A DNA stretch of 64,000 nucleotides from Apteryx mantelli (lineage: Eukaryota; Chordata; Aves; Apterygiformes; Apterygidae): assembly GCF_036417845.1 (NCBI RefSeq), contig NC_089980.1, positions 111,191,169 to 111,255,168 on the forward strand, written 5' to 3'. The notes under the pieces were generated by a model. The model was not told where the DNA came from. It searched no databases and saw nothing but the letters and a program-made list of their open reading frames with translations. This document shows, one piece after another, positions 50,201 to 61,079 of this stretch. Numbering within the stretch: the stretch's first letter is position 1; the number at the start of each line of letters is the position of its first letter. A program made the translations under genes and the position numbers.

Positions 50201-50474
50201 AAGCCTTCAAAAACTAGAGTTTGCTTTTGAGGTGCATTACTACCTATTAGTAAGTGTTGGATCTTAAGCGTCAGTGTATTATGCTGCAGGATGTAAAGAA
50301 ACAGAAGTACTTTTCTTGTCTTTAAATTCTGTAGGTGTTTTTAGTACGGCTGGTGGAAGTCACTCCAACCAGAATTCTAGCAGTCTTAATGGCGGAGATG
50401 TCATCAACCTTAGACCAAACAAACAGAGGACCAAGAAAAACAGAAGTCCTTTTAGCAACTGCAGCATACTTTAG
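41047..50474 (+). CDS. RAB23: RAB23, Rab-family small GTPase (complete coding sequence)
   Basis: Rab GTPase that restrains Hedgehog signalling and acts in ciliary and endosomal trafficking; human loss causes Carpenter syndrome. Six coding exons: 41047-41201, 42034-42119, 46530-46686, 48195-48277, 49390-49482, 50335-50474, all with AG/GT borders and matching phases. Together 714 bases, 237 residues plus stop, the length of the human protein, to which it is nearly identical through the GTPase domain. Visible motifs: P-loop GNGAVGKS (16-23), switch I region [19 protein letters not shown] with Gln68, NKID (121-124), SVKEDLNV near the G5 position, then a hydrophilic tail. It ends NCSIL, a prenylation-type Cys four from the end; the human tail is CSIP. 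The start was chosen at MMEED because it aligns with human MLEED and lies 47 bases after the acceptor. Confidence 0.98.
41202..42033 (+). other. RAB23: RAB23 intron 2
   Basis: 832 bases, AT-rich, with the terminal branch/pyrimidine region TCATTTATTTCAG. No other feature seen. Confidence 0.85.
42034..42119 (+). CDS. RAB23: RAB23 exon 3
   Basis: 86 bases coding [18 protein letters not shown] and the start of switch II ([10 protein letters not shown]). It holds Gln68, the catalytic glutamine whose change to Leu locks Rab23 in the GTP form. Donor TACCGAG|GTGAAAAT. Confidence 0.95.
42120..46529 (+). other. RAB23: RAB23 intron 3
   Basis: 4.4 kb. Several open frames of 70-120 codons lie on both strands between 43.4 and 45.2 kb. 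One minus-strand frame (44870-45145) begins with a possible signal peptide (see findings). T-runs at about 43193-43265. No recent transposon is recognised. Confidence 0.7.
46530..46686 (+). CDS. RAB23: RAB23 exon 4
   Basis: 157 bases after acceptor TATATTTTTAG. Codes [16 protein letters not shown] to [10 protein letters not shown], including the guanine-specificity motif NKID. Donor AAAGAA|GTAGGAG splits the Asn codon. Confidence 0.95.
46687..48194 (+). other. RAB23: RAB23 intron 4
   Basis: 1.5 kb, AT-rich, nothing recognised. Confidence 0.85.
48195..48277 (+). CDS. RAB23: RAB23 exon 5
   Basis: 83 bases after acceptor TTCTATTGTGCAG. Codes [16 protein letters not shown] then [15 protein letters not shown] stands at the G5 (SAK-like) position where human has TSVK. 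Donor ACTGAAG|GTAAGAG. Confidence 0.95.
48278..49389 (+). other. RAB23: RAB23 intron 5
   Basis: 1.1 kb with a short (AT) run at about 49217-49230. Nothing else recognised. Confidence 0.85.
49390..49482 (+). CDS. RAB23: RAB23 exon 6
   Basis: 93 bases after acceptor TTGACATTTCAG. Codes the last helix ([16 protein letters not shown]) and the start of the variable tail. Donor AAGATTG|GTAAGTAC. Confidence 0.95.
49483..50334 (+). other. RAB23: RAB23 intron 6
   Basis: 852 bases, nothing recognised. Confidence 0.85.
50335..50474 (+). CDS. RAB23: RAB23 last coding exon
   Basis: Acceptor AAATTCTGTAG. Codes the hypervariable tail ([31 protein letters not shown]) and the C-terminal NCSIL, stop TAG at 50472-50474. 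The basic stretch before the Cys fits membrane anchoring. Confidence 0.95.
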
Positions 50475-50617
50475 ACCGCTTTTGGAGGAAAAAGAATGAC
50501 AGTGAATTGGATGAAGTTGTGCAATTCAATACGGAACACAGTCAGCTGTAGAGGTATTTTACCAGTGCTTTAGCAAGTCTCTTGTGCCTATGGGATCTTT
50601 GACAGATGGTGGATTTA

Positions 50618-50623
50618 AATAAA
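50618..50623 (+). terminator. RAB23: poly(A) signal AATAAA, proximal
   Basis: Canonical hexamer 144 bases after the RAB23 stop codon. Confidence 0.5.
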
Positions 50624-51656
50624 ATTGCTGATGCAATGTTTTTTGGTGAGTAGAGTGAGACACCTGGTGGCAAAACATAGAACCATGGCTGCCCTGTGCA
50701 CTTCCTAAAAATTAAGCAAGCTTCTCCTGTTTGAAGGAATTACTTACAGAGCTATGAACTAGGTTTTGCTGAATTGTGAAGCACAAATAACGTAAGGATA
50801 ATGCTTACAAGTATAGGTACAGACCATAATATTATGGCCCAAGGTGAAGTAGCCACTTCCAACTAAATTTAAAAGAAAACATGATAGAATTGCTTAGCCA
50901 GGACATTTAAAAAGTTAAATGAAGAGCACAATGAAGACATCACATTTTATGCCAGACTATATTCGTATGGATTCTGGCAATTCTGTTAGTGCAATATACT
51001 TGTATTATATGAGTGTTAAGGTGTATGTGTAAACATTTGGTATGAATATTTAGGCTAAATTGAAGCGTATACATTATCTGATTTATTGTGCAGACCAGCT
51101 AATGATTTTTAAAATATTTTTTTTCCTTTAAAAGTTTTGCATTTCAGACGAGACTTTCCCAGTTGGTACTGTGTGTGTTTAACTTGCCACACCTTGGGCC
51201 TAAAAGCTTAGATTTAAAAATGTATGGTGCCAAAAACGTTACTTCTTTTTACCTAATGCTATGCTACAGATGTTCTTGTAAGTTTGTTTTTCTCAGTCTT
51301 AACAGGTTGAACAAATAACATGGTCTCTGACACTAACAATTATCCAGATGGAACCTATAAACATAATCATACTCCTGTCCAAAACCTGATTCCTGTATGC
51401 TGTATCATCTATGAAAAAAGAACTTGCAAAGTGGTGTCACGAAATGTTTGAGTTCTTTGGAGAAATTCCTCTTGGATATCATAAACTAGACTGCAGAGGA
51501 TCCAAGAAATTGCAGCTGATGACTGAATTACATTAATGAGACTCTCTTTAATGTTTTCATAGATTCAGAGCTAGCTGCTGGTTAAAGAAAATCTAATCAA
51601 TCAGCCAGATCAGAGGCATGGCAAAAATTTTTCAAAGTGCTTAAGTAATTTACAGA

Positions 51657-51715
51657 AGTGATTTAGGAGCCCAAATCTAAATTAAATGTATTTGGGCTTA
51701 GGCTCCTAAATCACT
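51657..51715. repeat. palindromic MITE-like repeat
   Basis: A 15-base perfect inverted repeat (AGTGATTTAGGAGCC at 51657-51671 and its complement at 51701-51715) around a 29-base centre, and the pairing extends inward (CAAAT/ATTTG) with a small bulge. Flanking text (TTTTTCAAAGTGCTTAAGT, CTAAGGTGCTATAAA) matches the layout of widespread short palindromic amniote repeats built on TTAGGAGCCTAA-like units. No coding capacity. It lies in the likely RAB23 3' UTR. Confidence 0.65.
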
Positions 51716-52649
51716 AAGGTGCTATAAATATGTTGATCAAGATATCTCCTATTTACCAAAAATAAATACTTTTTAATCCTCTTCAAAAACATGCATTCAT
51801 TTTAAAATATCCATTTTGTTTACATGTTTTTTGTAGTATGAACTTTCTAGGATTTCTATAACTAACTTGCCAGTGACAAATGCAAAATACTCTGCTTGAA
51901 AAAAAAAAAAATAAGAATTTTAATATTTTTTTAAATAGTGTATGAGATTGAAAATGACTTGACTGATCCTGTATATTTTAAGAAGGAGGACTTTTCACTG
52001 TGTGAATTCATGTAGGAAGCTTGATTTACTTTACTTCTAAGTCAATGAGTATGAAAGCTGAAACGTATTCTTGTCCCACTGTCTGCAGTGAGAAAAGTGG
52101 GTGGCAACAGTTATGCACAAACACTAAAGATCTCTGAACACTGTATTTTATGTTTACTATATTAGCCTTTCTGCCAAGTACCTTTGTTTCTTTGACAAGC
52201 TGTTGCAGCATCTCCTGTTGCTGGCAAGAAGGTGATCTTCAAGGCATTTGATCCCCTTTGCTATTGCAGCAAAACTGTGTGTTCTTCACCATGTGTTTCC
52301 TATATTCTCTCTTGGATAAGGGCCTTTATTTTTTAACAAGTGCATTTAATCACTGTATGTATGTGTAAATGGATTGAGTCCCACCTGTTTTAGCAATTTA
52401 AGAAGTAAGGTATTTAGGATTTGGTAACAGAGAGACTTATAACTGTATGTAATGGGGCCATCTTACTACTTAGGGTAGAATGTGCGCATGAAAAATTTTA
52501 ACAAATGTTTTTAATATGGAAACTTATACATTTCACTGTCTGTCTGCCAGTTTCTTTTTTTAAGCAAACAGCCACAAAGTGTCTGAAACATCTTTTTTGT
52601 CTTATTTAACTTTGTACAGAGTACTGAAAAATAAGTCATTATTACATAT

Positions 52650-52655
52650 AATAAA
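52650..52655 (+). terminator. RAB23: poly(A) signal AATAAA, distal
   Basis: Canonical hexamer followed within 40 bases by a GT-rich stretch (TTTGTATTTAAGGTCTGTC). Confidence 0.5.
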
Positions 52656-53234
52656 CGTTTGTATTTAAGGTCTGTCATTACAAACCACTATTTTAAGAAC
52701 TGAAAACTCAGTAGAAATTTTCATAGGTGGAGACTTGACAGACTTGCTAAATTTAGGAGATGTTGAAATTTAGTACTTATTGGCTTTAAGCTAAGAATAT
52801 ATTTGCAGCATTGGGTAACAATCAGTTTTAATTCTAATCCCATCTTAATTCTAAAGTGACTTTTTCTTTGTACTTTGCAGTGCTTATTCTCCACTATGAC
52901 AGAGATAGAAACTGTCCAAATGAGCATTTGTCAGGAGAATACTCTGCATGTACATTACTTTAAAATTTACATTTTTTTTTCCTGCTGGTTTTAGTATGCA
53001 GATGTGAACCAGATGACTTGCATGTTGCAGAATTCCTTAAGTATTCACATCGCTACTTGGGAGTAGTTTTTGGCTTTTGGATGAAAAGACAGGCCTAAAC
53101 TTTTAGCACTCAGGCGGTCCCTTGGGAATAATTTTTATTATAAACATTGCCCCATTCCCCACTCAAAGTATTCTCATTAAAATACCCTAATACAGTTTAT
53201 TTACCAAAACCTATGCATGCAGAGCTGGTAATAA

Positions 53235-53369
53235 AAATGCCCTCTGTGCATCTTGTGTGACTCCATGGTGGAGGAGGACGTAGCTGTCTGTGATACCTGT
53301 GGTAAAGCAGCATACTGTATCGTGAACAACAGATGTTCCTATTGCAAGACACGAAGTTTTGTTCTGTGA
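53235..53369 (+). other. short Cys-rich open frame of unknown nature
   Basis: After an in-frame TAA the plus strand is open for 44 codons to TGA at 53367-53369; the first ATG is at 53265. Cys spacing is ribbon-like: CPLCILC, then VCDTC, YC, RCSYC. The opposite strand is also open (53211-53471) with coding-like text (EEYWQDPDNISNAAIQEIL) and a possible donor. I cannot decide which, if either, is real; it may be a remnant of a captured or processed gene. Confidence 0.25.
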
Positions 53370-53688
53370 GACTAAACCTGTTATATCTGTTAATATCTCT
53401 TGAATAGCTGCATTGGATATATTATCTGGATCTTGCCAGTATTCTTCGCTTTCAGCTGATAACGCTACCACTGATGGAAAACTTCTGTAATTGTTAATGC
53501 CTTAATGAAATAAGCATTCACTGAAGACTCTGTACGCTAAAGCATCTGTCACTCCTGTGTCGTATCCATTCAGTGAATGGGTGTCTTCCCAGTAAGTGGG
53601 GCATCATTTGATGCGAAGTAGTAATGCTAGGATGCATTTCCAACTGGAAATAACAAATCTCAAAGTTGTAACATTGGTCACACTAAGA

Positions 53689-53692
<4 letters not shown>

Positions 53693-53720
<28 letters not shown>
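53693..53720. repeat. TG microsatellite
   Basis: About 14 TG units read directly. Confidence 0.9.
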
Positions 53721-53722
<2 letters not shown>

Positions 53723-54725
53723 TAATTTAAAAATCATAAATATTCCATTTAAGACAATTTTGGAGCTTTCTTATTTTCAGTGTTTCTTAAGGCAAAGCTT
53801 ACCTTTTTTTGTCAAAATGTCCAAATTACCATACTGTCAATGTGATTTGCTGTTTAATTTTTTGTTTATACTTAAGTAAAATTGTCTTATTTTTTGCTAT
53901 TGGGCTACAGCATATCTGACATGCAGTTTTCCTTTACATCACTTCTGTAGACGTATGTTATTACTAAAGGGAATTGAGCAGCTGAACACATTGTAGCACT
54001 TAGTGGTTTTGCTTGAGTACATACAGAAAACTCAGTGAACATGCACATTGAACCTGTTAATTCATCTAGTCAAGCTGATAGCTAGCTACCAGTTAATCAG
54101 TAAAAGAATCCATTATTTGCACTGGTGAACTCACTTGTGGGAATTCAATCATAGAGCAAACAAACAAATATGCTTCTTGCATTCCAGTGACAGTACCTAA
54201 GTCCCTACTGCTTTTCTAAATGGGATCATAAATTTTTGGCTAAAATTGCAGTTCCTAAACCCTAATTGTACATCAAACGGAGAGCAAGCATGGTCCAATA
54301 AGCTTGATTTCATCAAAACTACCTTACCATATTTACATAGGAATTATCAGTTGTGTGTATCATTTTATGTGCTCAAATAGTATCTGAGGCTTACCAATTA
54401 AAATACTTCTTTCTTAAATATGGCACCTTATGGATAATCAAAACTGTTTAAAAAAAAAAGTAGGAATAATAAATTTTGGACTAATGATGCTAGAGCAGAA
54501 TAAGAGAAATTTCAAACAGTTCTGTTTTAAATAATAAATTGTGTTCTGTATGAGAGCTGAGAGTCATCTCAACGCCACTTGAGTCCTATTTATGCAGTAC
54601 TAAATTAGCCTCATTCTCAGGGTACTAGTAGCATTAAGGTAATACTGATACGCAGTGGAGTGAGTATTCCTGTCGTCTCTTACTGAGATAAATGTTCAGC
54701 AGAACCAACTCAAGATGGTCCAAAA

Positions 54726-54742
54726 AATAATAATAATAATAA
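54726..54742. repeat. AAT microsatellite
   Basis: Five AAT units read directly. Confidence 0.85.
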
Positions 54743-56868
54743 TCTGGACCAGGAGAAATACTGCTCTCATTGCTAAGATAAAAATACATTGTTACTTATA
54801 AATTGCTTGCTGTATTTGCAAGTTCATGTGAATCTGAATGGTTAAAACAGATAATGTATATAAGTATTTTTATCACCTTCATGCACTCAAGTTCATGTAA
54901 TATATATTTTTAGAAAAAATGCCAATATAACTTAGTTAATCCTCAAGTGAAAAAATAAATGTTTAAAATTAAATATTCTGTGTATGCTGTTCCTGTAAAA
55001 TCCATAGGAGTTAATTCTACTATTCTCTTGTAAGTGACATTAGTTGTTTCACAGCGATGTATGTACATTTTTATTTGATTACTGTCTGGTCTGATTACAG
55101 GTCACTACTTCTGTAGTTATATTAAATTTTCAGTGTATTAAATTGCAAGAAATTGTTATACCCCTGTGGCTGTGCAACATGAGTCTGCTCAGAAACTTGT
55201 GTGCCTGATTCTAATCCGTATGTCGCTAACAGTTGGGATCCAAGGCAACACACATTACAGAAACCCTAAAAGGCACAAGTGTGGGCATCCCACTCTAATA
55301 GAAACACTGTTTCTGAGCTCTTGCCTCTTAGTTTCTTCTCCACTGAGTTCAAATACAAACATGTGCTTCTGCTCTTTGTGGTTGGCTTCTGCTTTTTCCA
55401 TGATTAGTCTGACTAATATAGTGACCCAGTTTAAATTAGCAAGCCTATAAATGTTTGTAGACATTGAAAATGACATTAAAATATTGCTAATATATCAAAG
55501 ATGCTTGATTGATTTTCTGAAAATAAACAGATGTCTAGTACATTGTTTTTAGTAAAACAGAACTCACAGCATCTGGGTCTGCCTCCTACCCAGGTAATTT
55601 GGAAAATAGTGTACTATTACCTTCTCTTGCATCCAGTTTTGTATATGAAGAGGTTTGCTTGCTTAGCATCCCAGTAAGGATTAATTAGCAGTGTTTTAGC
55701 AGAAAAAACACCTTGGAATGTGAGAAAACTCTTCGTAGGTACTACATAGTATTAGATCAGGTAGCTTGAATTAAGCTTTGACACTATCTAGGTGGGTCTT
55801 TATGTACAGTGCCACCATATCACATTCACCTGCAGGAAGCTAGGTGGCCATTTAAGATGGCCAGTCATCTGCTGCCGGTCCCCAACATAACCATTTGAAA
55901 CACCTGCGTGCTTTGTCATGTCTGAGAAAACTTTCCATGCTTGCAGATCACTGTTTTCCAGGACTGGATTATGCTGAAAAGTAGAGAATAACCTTATTTC
56001 TTTGCTCAGGAGATACCAGAACCAATCTTTTAGTGTGTAAACGTAGCTATTTTTCTACACCTGACTTTGTCTCAGTTGTGCCTTATGCCTGCTGAGCCTG
56101 ATTGACTGTATTTTTATTTTTTTTTTCCCACAACAGATAGTACTTTTATATAGAGAGATATTTAAAAATCTTCCATCTGTTTTTTTGTTGATTCCTGTCA
56201 CTCGCATATCAACTGTCTTTAGCTATTTTGAGTTATATTAGCAGTAATAGATGTCTAAGACAGCCAGTTTGAAACTACAGAAGAATACTCAGTAGATGTC
56301 TACAGGTATGCCTGTATGAGTGAAACTTTGTTAAAGGTAGTTTCACCTACTGTAAAAATACTGATTGTTCAAACCTATGAGATATTTAATGGATGTGGAA
56401 AATCAGTATGCTATCTTAAAAAAGCTTAGGAGAGGGTAATGGTAGAGGCACTTGTAGGTCAGATACAGAATTTAGAAAGCGTAAGGCAAACAGAACTTAA
56501 GAAAGCATAAACTCTAGTAACTTAGGCCAAAATAAGGCTAATCTATGCTATTAACTCATCTGTTGATACTGTGATCACTTCATTTTTGTCCTTGAGAGCA
56601 AAATCACAGTTGTGTTTACTAGTAAATGGTGTAAAAAGAAGAATGACTTTTAGCTGCCTGAAGGAATATTTTGAGCATAGATAGACTATGTTCACTTGAA
56701 CCGTATTTCAGAGAGAGATTTTTGAGAAAACCTGTGCTGTACCACATTATCATGGACTTCAATGCTTTGTTAAACAGCTGGAAGCTTTCACAGAATCACA
56801 GAATCGCTGAGGTTGGAAGGGACCTCTGGAGATCATCTAGTCCAACCCCCCTGCTCAAGCAGGGTCAC

Positions 56869-57729
56869 CTAGAGCACGTTGCACAGAATTGCATCCAGGC
56901 AGCTTTTGAATATCTCCAGAGAAGGAGACTCCACCACCTCTCTGGGCAACCTGTGCCAGTGCTCTGTCACCCTCACAGTGAAGAAGTTTTTCCTCATATT
57001 CAGATGGAGCTTCCTGTGTTTCAGTTTGTGCCCGCTGCCTTGTGTCCTGTCGCTGGGCACCACTGAAAAGAGTCTGGCTCCAAACTCCTGACACTCTCCC
57101 TTTAGATATTTGTATACATTGATAAGATGCCCTCTCAGCCTTCTCTTCTCCAGGCTGAACAGGCCCAGCTCTCTCAGACTTTCCTCATAGGAGAAACGTT
57201 CCAGTCCCCTAATCATCTTTGTAGCCCTTCGCTGGACTTGCTCCAGTAGTGCCACATCCCTCTTGTACTGGGGAGCCCAGACCTGGACGCAGTACTCCAG
57301 ATGTGGCCTCACCAGGGCTGAGTAGAGGGGGAGGATCACCTCCCTCCACCTGTTGGCAACACTCTTCCTGATGCACCCCAGGATACCATTGGCCTTCTTG
57401 GCCACAAGGGCACATTGCTGCCTCATACTTAACTTGGTGTCCACCAGCACTCCCAGGTCCTTCTCGGCAGAGCTGCTTTCCAGCAGGTCAACCCCCAACC
57501 TGTACTGGTGCATGGGGTTATTCCTCCCCAGGTGCAGGACCCTGCACTTGCCTTTGTTGAACCTCATGAGGTTCCTCTCCGCCCACCTCTCCAGCCTGTC
57601 CAGGTCTCTCTGAATGGCAGCACAGCCCTCTGGGGTATCAGCCACTCCTCCCAGTTTTGTATCGTCAGCAAACTTGCTGAGGGTGCACTCTGTCCCTTCA
57701 TCCAGGTCACTGATGAAGAAGTTGAACAA
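56869..57729 (-). pseudogene. CR1-C ORF2, C-terminal reverse transcriptase part
   Basis: 286 open codons from [20 protein letters not shown] through the catalytic FADDTKLGG to [10 protein letters not shown]. It carries the segment that is deleted in CR1-A. The rest of ORF2 lies in other frames upstream, separated by the 2-base deletion near 57790, a 1-base insertion near 57770 and the 4-base insertion near 57997, so the protein is broken. Confidence 0.85.
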
Positions 57730-57782
57730 GACTGGACCCAGGACTGACCCCTGGGGGACACCGCTAGCTTACAGGCCTCCAA

Positions 57783-59342
57783 CTAGACTGCACCGCTGAT
57801 CACAACCCTCTGAGCTCTGCCATTCAGCCAGTTCTCAATCCACCTCACTGTCCACTCATCTAAACCACACTTCCTGAGCTTGTCTATGAGGATGTTATGG
57901 GAGACAGTGTCAAAAGCCTTGCTGAAGTCAAGGTAGACAACAGCCACTGCTCTCCCCTCATCTACCCAGCCAGTCATTCCATCATAGAAGGTTATCAATC
58001 AGATTGGTTAGGCATGATTTCCCCTTGGTGAAGCCATGCTGACTACTCCTGATCACCTTCTTGTCCTCCACATGCTTGGAGATGGCCTCCAGGATGAGCT
58101 GCTCCATCACCTTTCCAGGGATGCAGGTGAGGCTGACTGGCCTGTAGTTCCCTGGGTCCTCCTTCTTGCCCTTTTTGAAGACTGGGGTGACATTGGCTTT
58201 CTTCCAGTCCTCAGGCACCTCTCCTGTCCTCCATGACCTTCCAAAGATGATGGAGAGTGGCTTAGCAATGACATCCACCAGCTCCCTCAGCACTCGTGGG
58301 TGCATCCCATCAGGGCCCATGGATTTGTGGGTGTCGAGTTTGCTTAAATGATCTCTAACCCAATCCTCCTCGACCAAGGGAAAGTCTTCCTCCAGACTTT
58401 CTCTCTTGCCTCCAGGATCTGGGGTTCCTGAGGGCTGGCCTGAGCAGTAAACACTGAAGCAAAGAAGGCATTCAGTAACTCTGCCTTCTCTGCATCCTTC
58501 GTCAGCAGGGCACCCACCCCATTCAGCAAAGGGCCCACATTTCCCCTAGTCTTCCTCTTGCTACTGATGTATTTGGAGAAGCCCTTCTTGCTGTCCTTGA
58601 CATCTCTAGCCAGATTTAATTCCAAACGGGCCTTAGTCTTCCTCGTCACATCCCTGCACACTCTAACAACATTCCTGTATTCCTCCCAAGTGGCCTGTCC
58701 CCCTTTCCACTTTCTGTATACTTCCTTCTTCTGGTTGAGTTTTGCCAGGAGCTCCTTGCTCATCCATGCAGGTCTCCTACCTCCTTTGCTTGACTTCCTA
58801 CTCATAGGGATGCACCGCTCTTGAGCCTGGAGGAGGTGATGTTTGAATATTAACCAGCTCTCTTGAACGCCCCTTCCTTCTAGGGCCCTAACCCATGGGA
58901 TTCCTCCAAGTAGGTCCCTGAAGAGGCCAAAGTTTGCTCTCCTGAAGTCCAGGGTTGCGATCCTACTTAGTGCCCTGCTGCCTCCTTGCAGGATCCTGAA
59001 CTCCACCATCTCATGGTCACTGCAGCCAAGGCAGCCCCCGACCTTCACATCTTCCACCAGTCCTCCTTTGTTTGTTAGTACGAGGTCCAGCAGCACACCT
59101 CTCCTTGTTGGCTCCTCCACCACCTGTGTCAAGAAGTTGTCACCAATGCTCTGCAGGAACCTCCAGGACTGTTTGTGCCTAGCTGTGTTGTCTTTCCAGC
59201 AGATATCGGGGTGGTTGAAGTCCCCCATGAGAACCAGGGCCTGGGATCGTGAGGCTACTTCCAGCTGTCTGTAGAAGGCTTCATCGACTTCCTCTTCCTG
59301 ATCAGGTGGCCTGTAGTAAACACCCACAACAGTGTCACCCAT
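57783..59342 (-). pseudogene. CR1-C ORF2, endonuclease and N-terminal reverse transcriptase part
   Basis: In order on the minus strand: the C-terminal half of the endonuclease ([31 protein letters not shown]), a linker, and the reverse transcriptase through [28 protein letters not shown] and [15 protein letters not shown] frame change near 58380 separates the first long frame (58344-59342, 332 codons) from the next (57982-58377), and the 4-base insertion ends that one. Not functional. Confidence 0.85.
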
Positions 59343-59376
59343 GCTAGCCTGCCCTTTAATCCTTACCCATAAGCTT

Positions 59377-59765
59377 TGCTTTTCTTGTCAAAGCCTACAA
59401 GTATCTAAAATGTATTCATGAGACATTTTATTTTCTTTTTAGGTATTTTTAAAAATGTAATTCTAAAATTAATCTTGCCAGATTCTTAGGAACTCTTCAC
59501 GAACTCGAAGCTGAAAACCGGGTGCTGTTTCTGGAGTAAAGTGTAGCATCTTAACTTCATAGCTGCTGGAGTGTCCCAGGTATGAGTTCTCCCATACAGT
59601 ACACTTGCCCCAGATGCAAGGAGTTTAAAGCTAAGGAGCAGGGGTTGGGCAGGAGGAGCCTCATGTTAGGCAGAGCCATGTCTTGGGCTGGAGCTCTGAG
59701 GGCTCCTCAGGTGCCAGAGGTGACACCAAGGCTGTAACATTTAGGACACTCACTTGTACCAAGGA
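59377..59765. other. short spacer, possible CR1 ORF1 fragment
   Basis: The plus strand at about 59590-59640 reads IQYTCPRCKEFKAKEQ, which resembles the CxxC start of avian CR1 ORF1 proteins. If so, it is a 5' CR1 piece in the orientation opposite to its neighbours. Weak evidence. Confidence 0.25.
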
Positions 59766-60177
59766 ATCACAGAATCACAGAATGGTTGAGGTTGGAAGGG
59801 ACCTCTGGAGATCATCTAGTCCAACCCCCCTGCTCAAGCAGGGTCACCTAGAGCACATTGCACAGGATCGTGTCCAGGTGGGTTTTGAATATCTCCAGAG
59901 AAGGAGAGTCCACAACCTCTCTGGGCAACCTGTTCCAGTGCGCTGTCCCCTCACAGTGAAAAAGTTTTTCCTCATGTTCAGATGGAATTGTCTGTGTTTC
60001 AGTTTGTGCCCGTTGCCTCGCGTGTCCTGTTCCTGGGCACTACTGAAAAGAGTCTGGTCCCATCCTCTTGACACCCTCCCTTAAGATACTTGTACACGTT
60101 AATAAGATCTCCTCTCAGCCTTCTCTTCTCCAGGCTAAACAGGCCCAGCTCTCTCAGTCTTTCCTCATAAGAGAGAT
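59766..60177 (-). mobile_element. CR1 3' fragment, CR1-B-like subfamily
   Basis: 412 bases of CR1 3' end with the terminal TCACAGAATCACAGAATGG. The coding part (plus-strand TTAATAAGATCTCCTCTCAG) is nearer to CR1-B than to CR1-C. 5' truncated at the LSYEERL block. Confidence 0.9.
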
Positions 60178-60564
60178 ATTTCCCCCCAGTTTGGGAGTGT
60201 CTGGGCCCTCAACCTGCTGTCAGTTCCTCAGGCCAGCACCAGTTAGTGCTGACACAGACACTGTCCCTGGTGTCCCGAGGACTCCAAGAAAACCCCATTC
60301 TCACAGGAAAAGCTATTCGGGCTCAGACCTGACACACATTTTAGCCACTCTCCCACTCCTGGGAGCTCATCACATTGCTGCCACCACTAATTTTTCTTTA
60401 GTTGTCCCCTATAGCTGTTTGGTTCACAGACAGAAAGGTCCCTGAACCTGAGACCAATTCCAAAAGATTCAGAGGAAGATACAGAAAAGACTAACATAAA
60501 AAGAAGGAGTAATCTTTCTAAAAGAAGTTTCCCTTTTAATTCAGTGCTTGAAGTATGAGATATT
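60178..60564. other. spacer without a recognised feature
   Basis: Moderately GC-rich; a plus-strand open frame runs in from the CR1 fragment (60068-60445) but has no family resemblance. Confidence 0.4.
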
Positions 60565-60901
60565 TCACAGAATCACAGAACCACTGAGGTTGAAAGGCAC
60601 CTCTGGGGGTTGTCTCATCCACTCCCCTGCTCAAAGCAGGTTGCTCAGGGCCATATCCAGTTGTGTTTTGAATATCTCAAATAATGGAGATTCCACAGCC
60701 TCTCTTGGCAACCTGTTCAAATGTTTGACAATCCTCACCATAAAAAAAGATTTGTCTTTTATTTAAATTGAATATCCTGTATTTCAACTTTTATGCCCAT
60801 TGCTTCTCATTCTATCACTTTATACCACTGAGAACAGTCTGGCTCAGTTTCCTTTACTCCCTCCCATCAGACATTTACACATATTGACAAGATCCCCCTT
60901 G
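60565..60901 (-). mobile_element. older CR1 3' fragment
   Basis: 337 bases with the CR1 3' layout (TCACAGAATCACAGAACCAC, then GTTTTGAATATCTC and TATTGACAAGATCCCC), but diverged from the young copies across its length, so it belongs to an older subfamily. Confidence 0.85.
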
Positions 60902-61079
60902 TCACATCATGATTTGCTTCCATTCTTACATTCTTGCCACTGTTGCATCCCTGCTTATCCATTTCATGTCTGTATGGAACAGTTCCTGTCTTTAAAATCA
61001 GTGTTCACATTGCCTCAGACCTTTGTGTGTCCTTAGTCATCTGGAAGCCTCACACTAATTATTGAAGAAACAGTCATTG

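Larger units (their letters stand above)
50475..52675 (+). other. RAB23: RAB23 3' untranslated region (extent inferred)
   Basis: No other gene follows on this strand. AATAAA signals at 50618-50623 and 52650-52655 would give UTRs of about 0.16 and 2.2 kb; another at 54954-54959 could extend it further. It contains a palindromic MITE-like repeat. The extent is inference from signals only. Confidence 0.55.
52676..56787. other. RAB23-BAG2 intergenic region, left part
   Basis: AT-rich with a TG microsatellite, an AAT microsatellite and one Cys-rich short open frame (53235-53369). No gene is recognised. Confidence 0.5.
56788..59376 (-). mobile_element. CR1-C: long young CR1 LINE, 5' truncated
   Basis: 2.6 kb on the minus strand. 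The 3' terminus (TCACAGAATCACAGAATCGC on the plus strand) is intact at 56788; the 5' end is cut in the endonuclease part of ORF2, near the block [11 protein letters not shown]. It matches CR1-A closely and shares two frame-breaking indels with it. A 7-base AAGCTTT occurs at both borders (56782-56788 and 59371-59377), which may be a target-site duplication or chance overlap. Confidence 0.93.
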
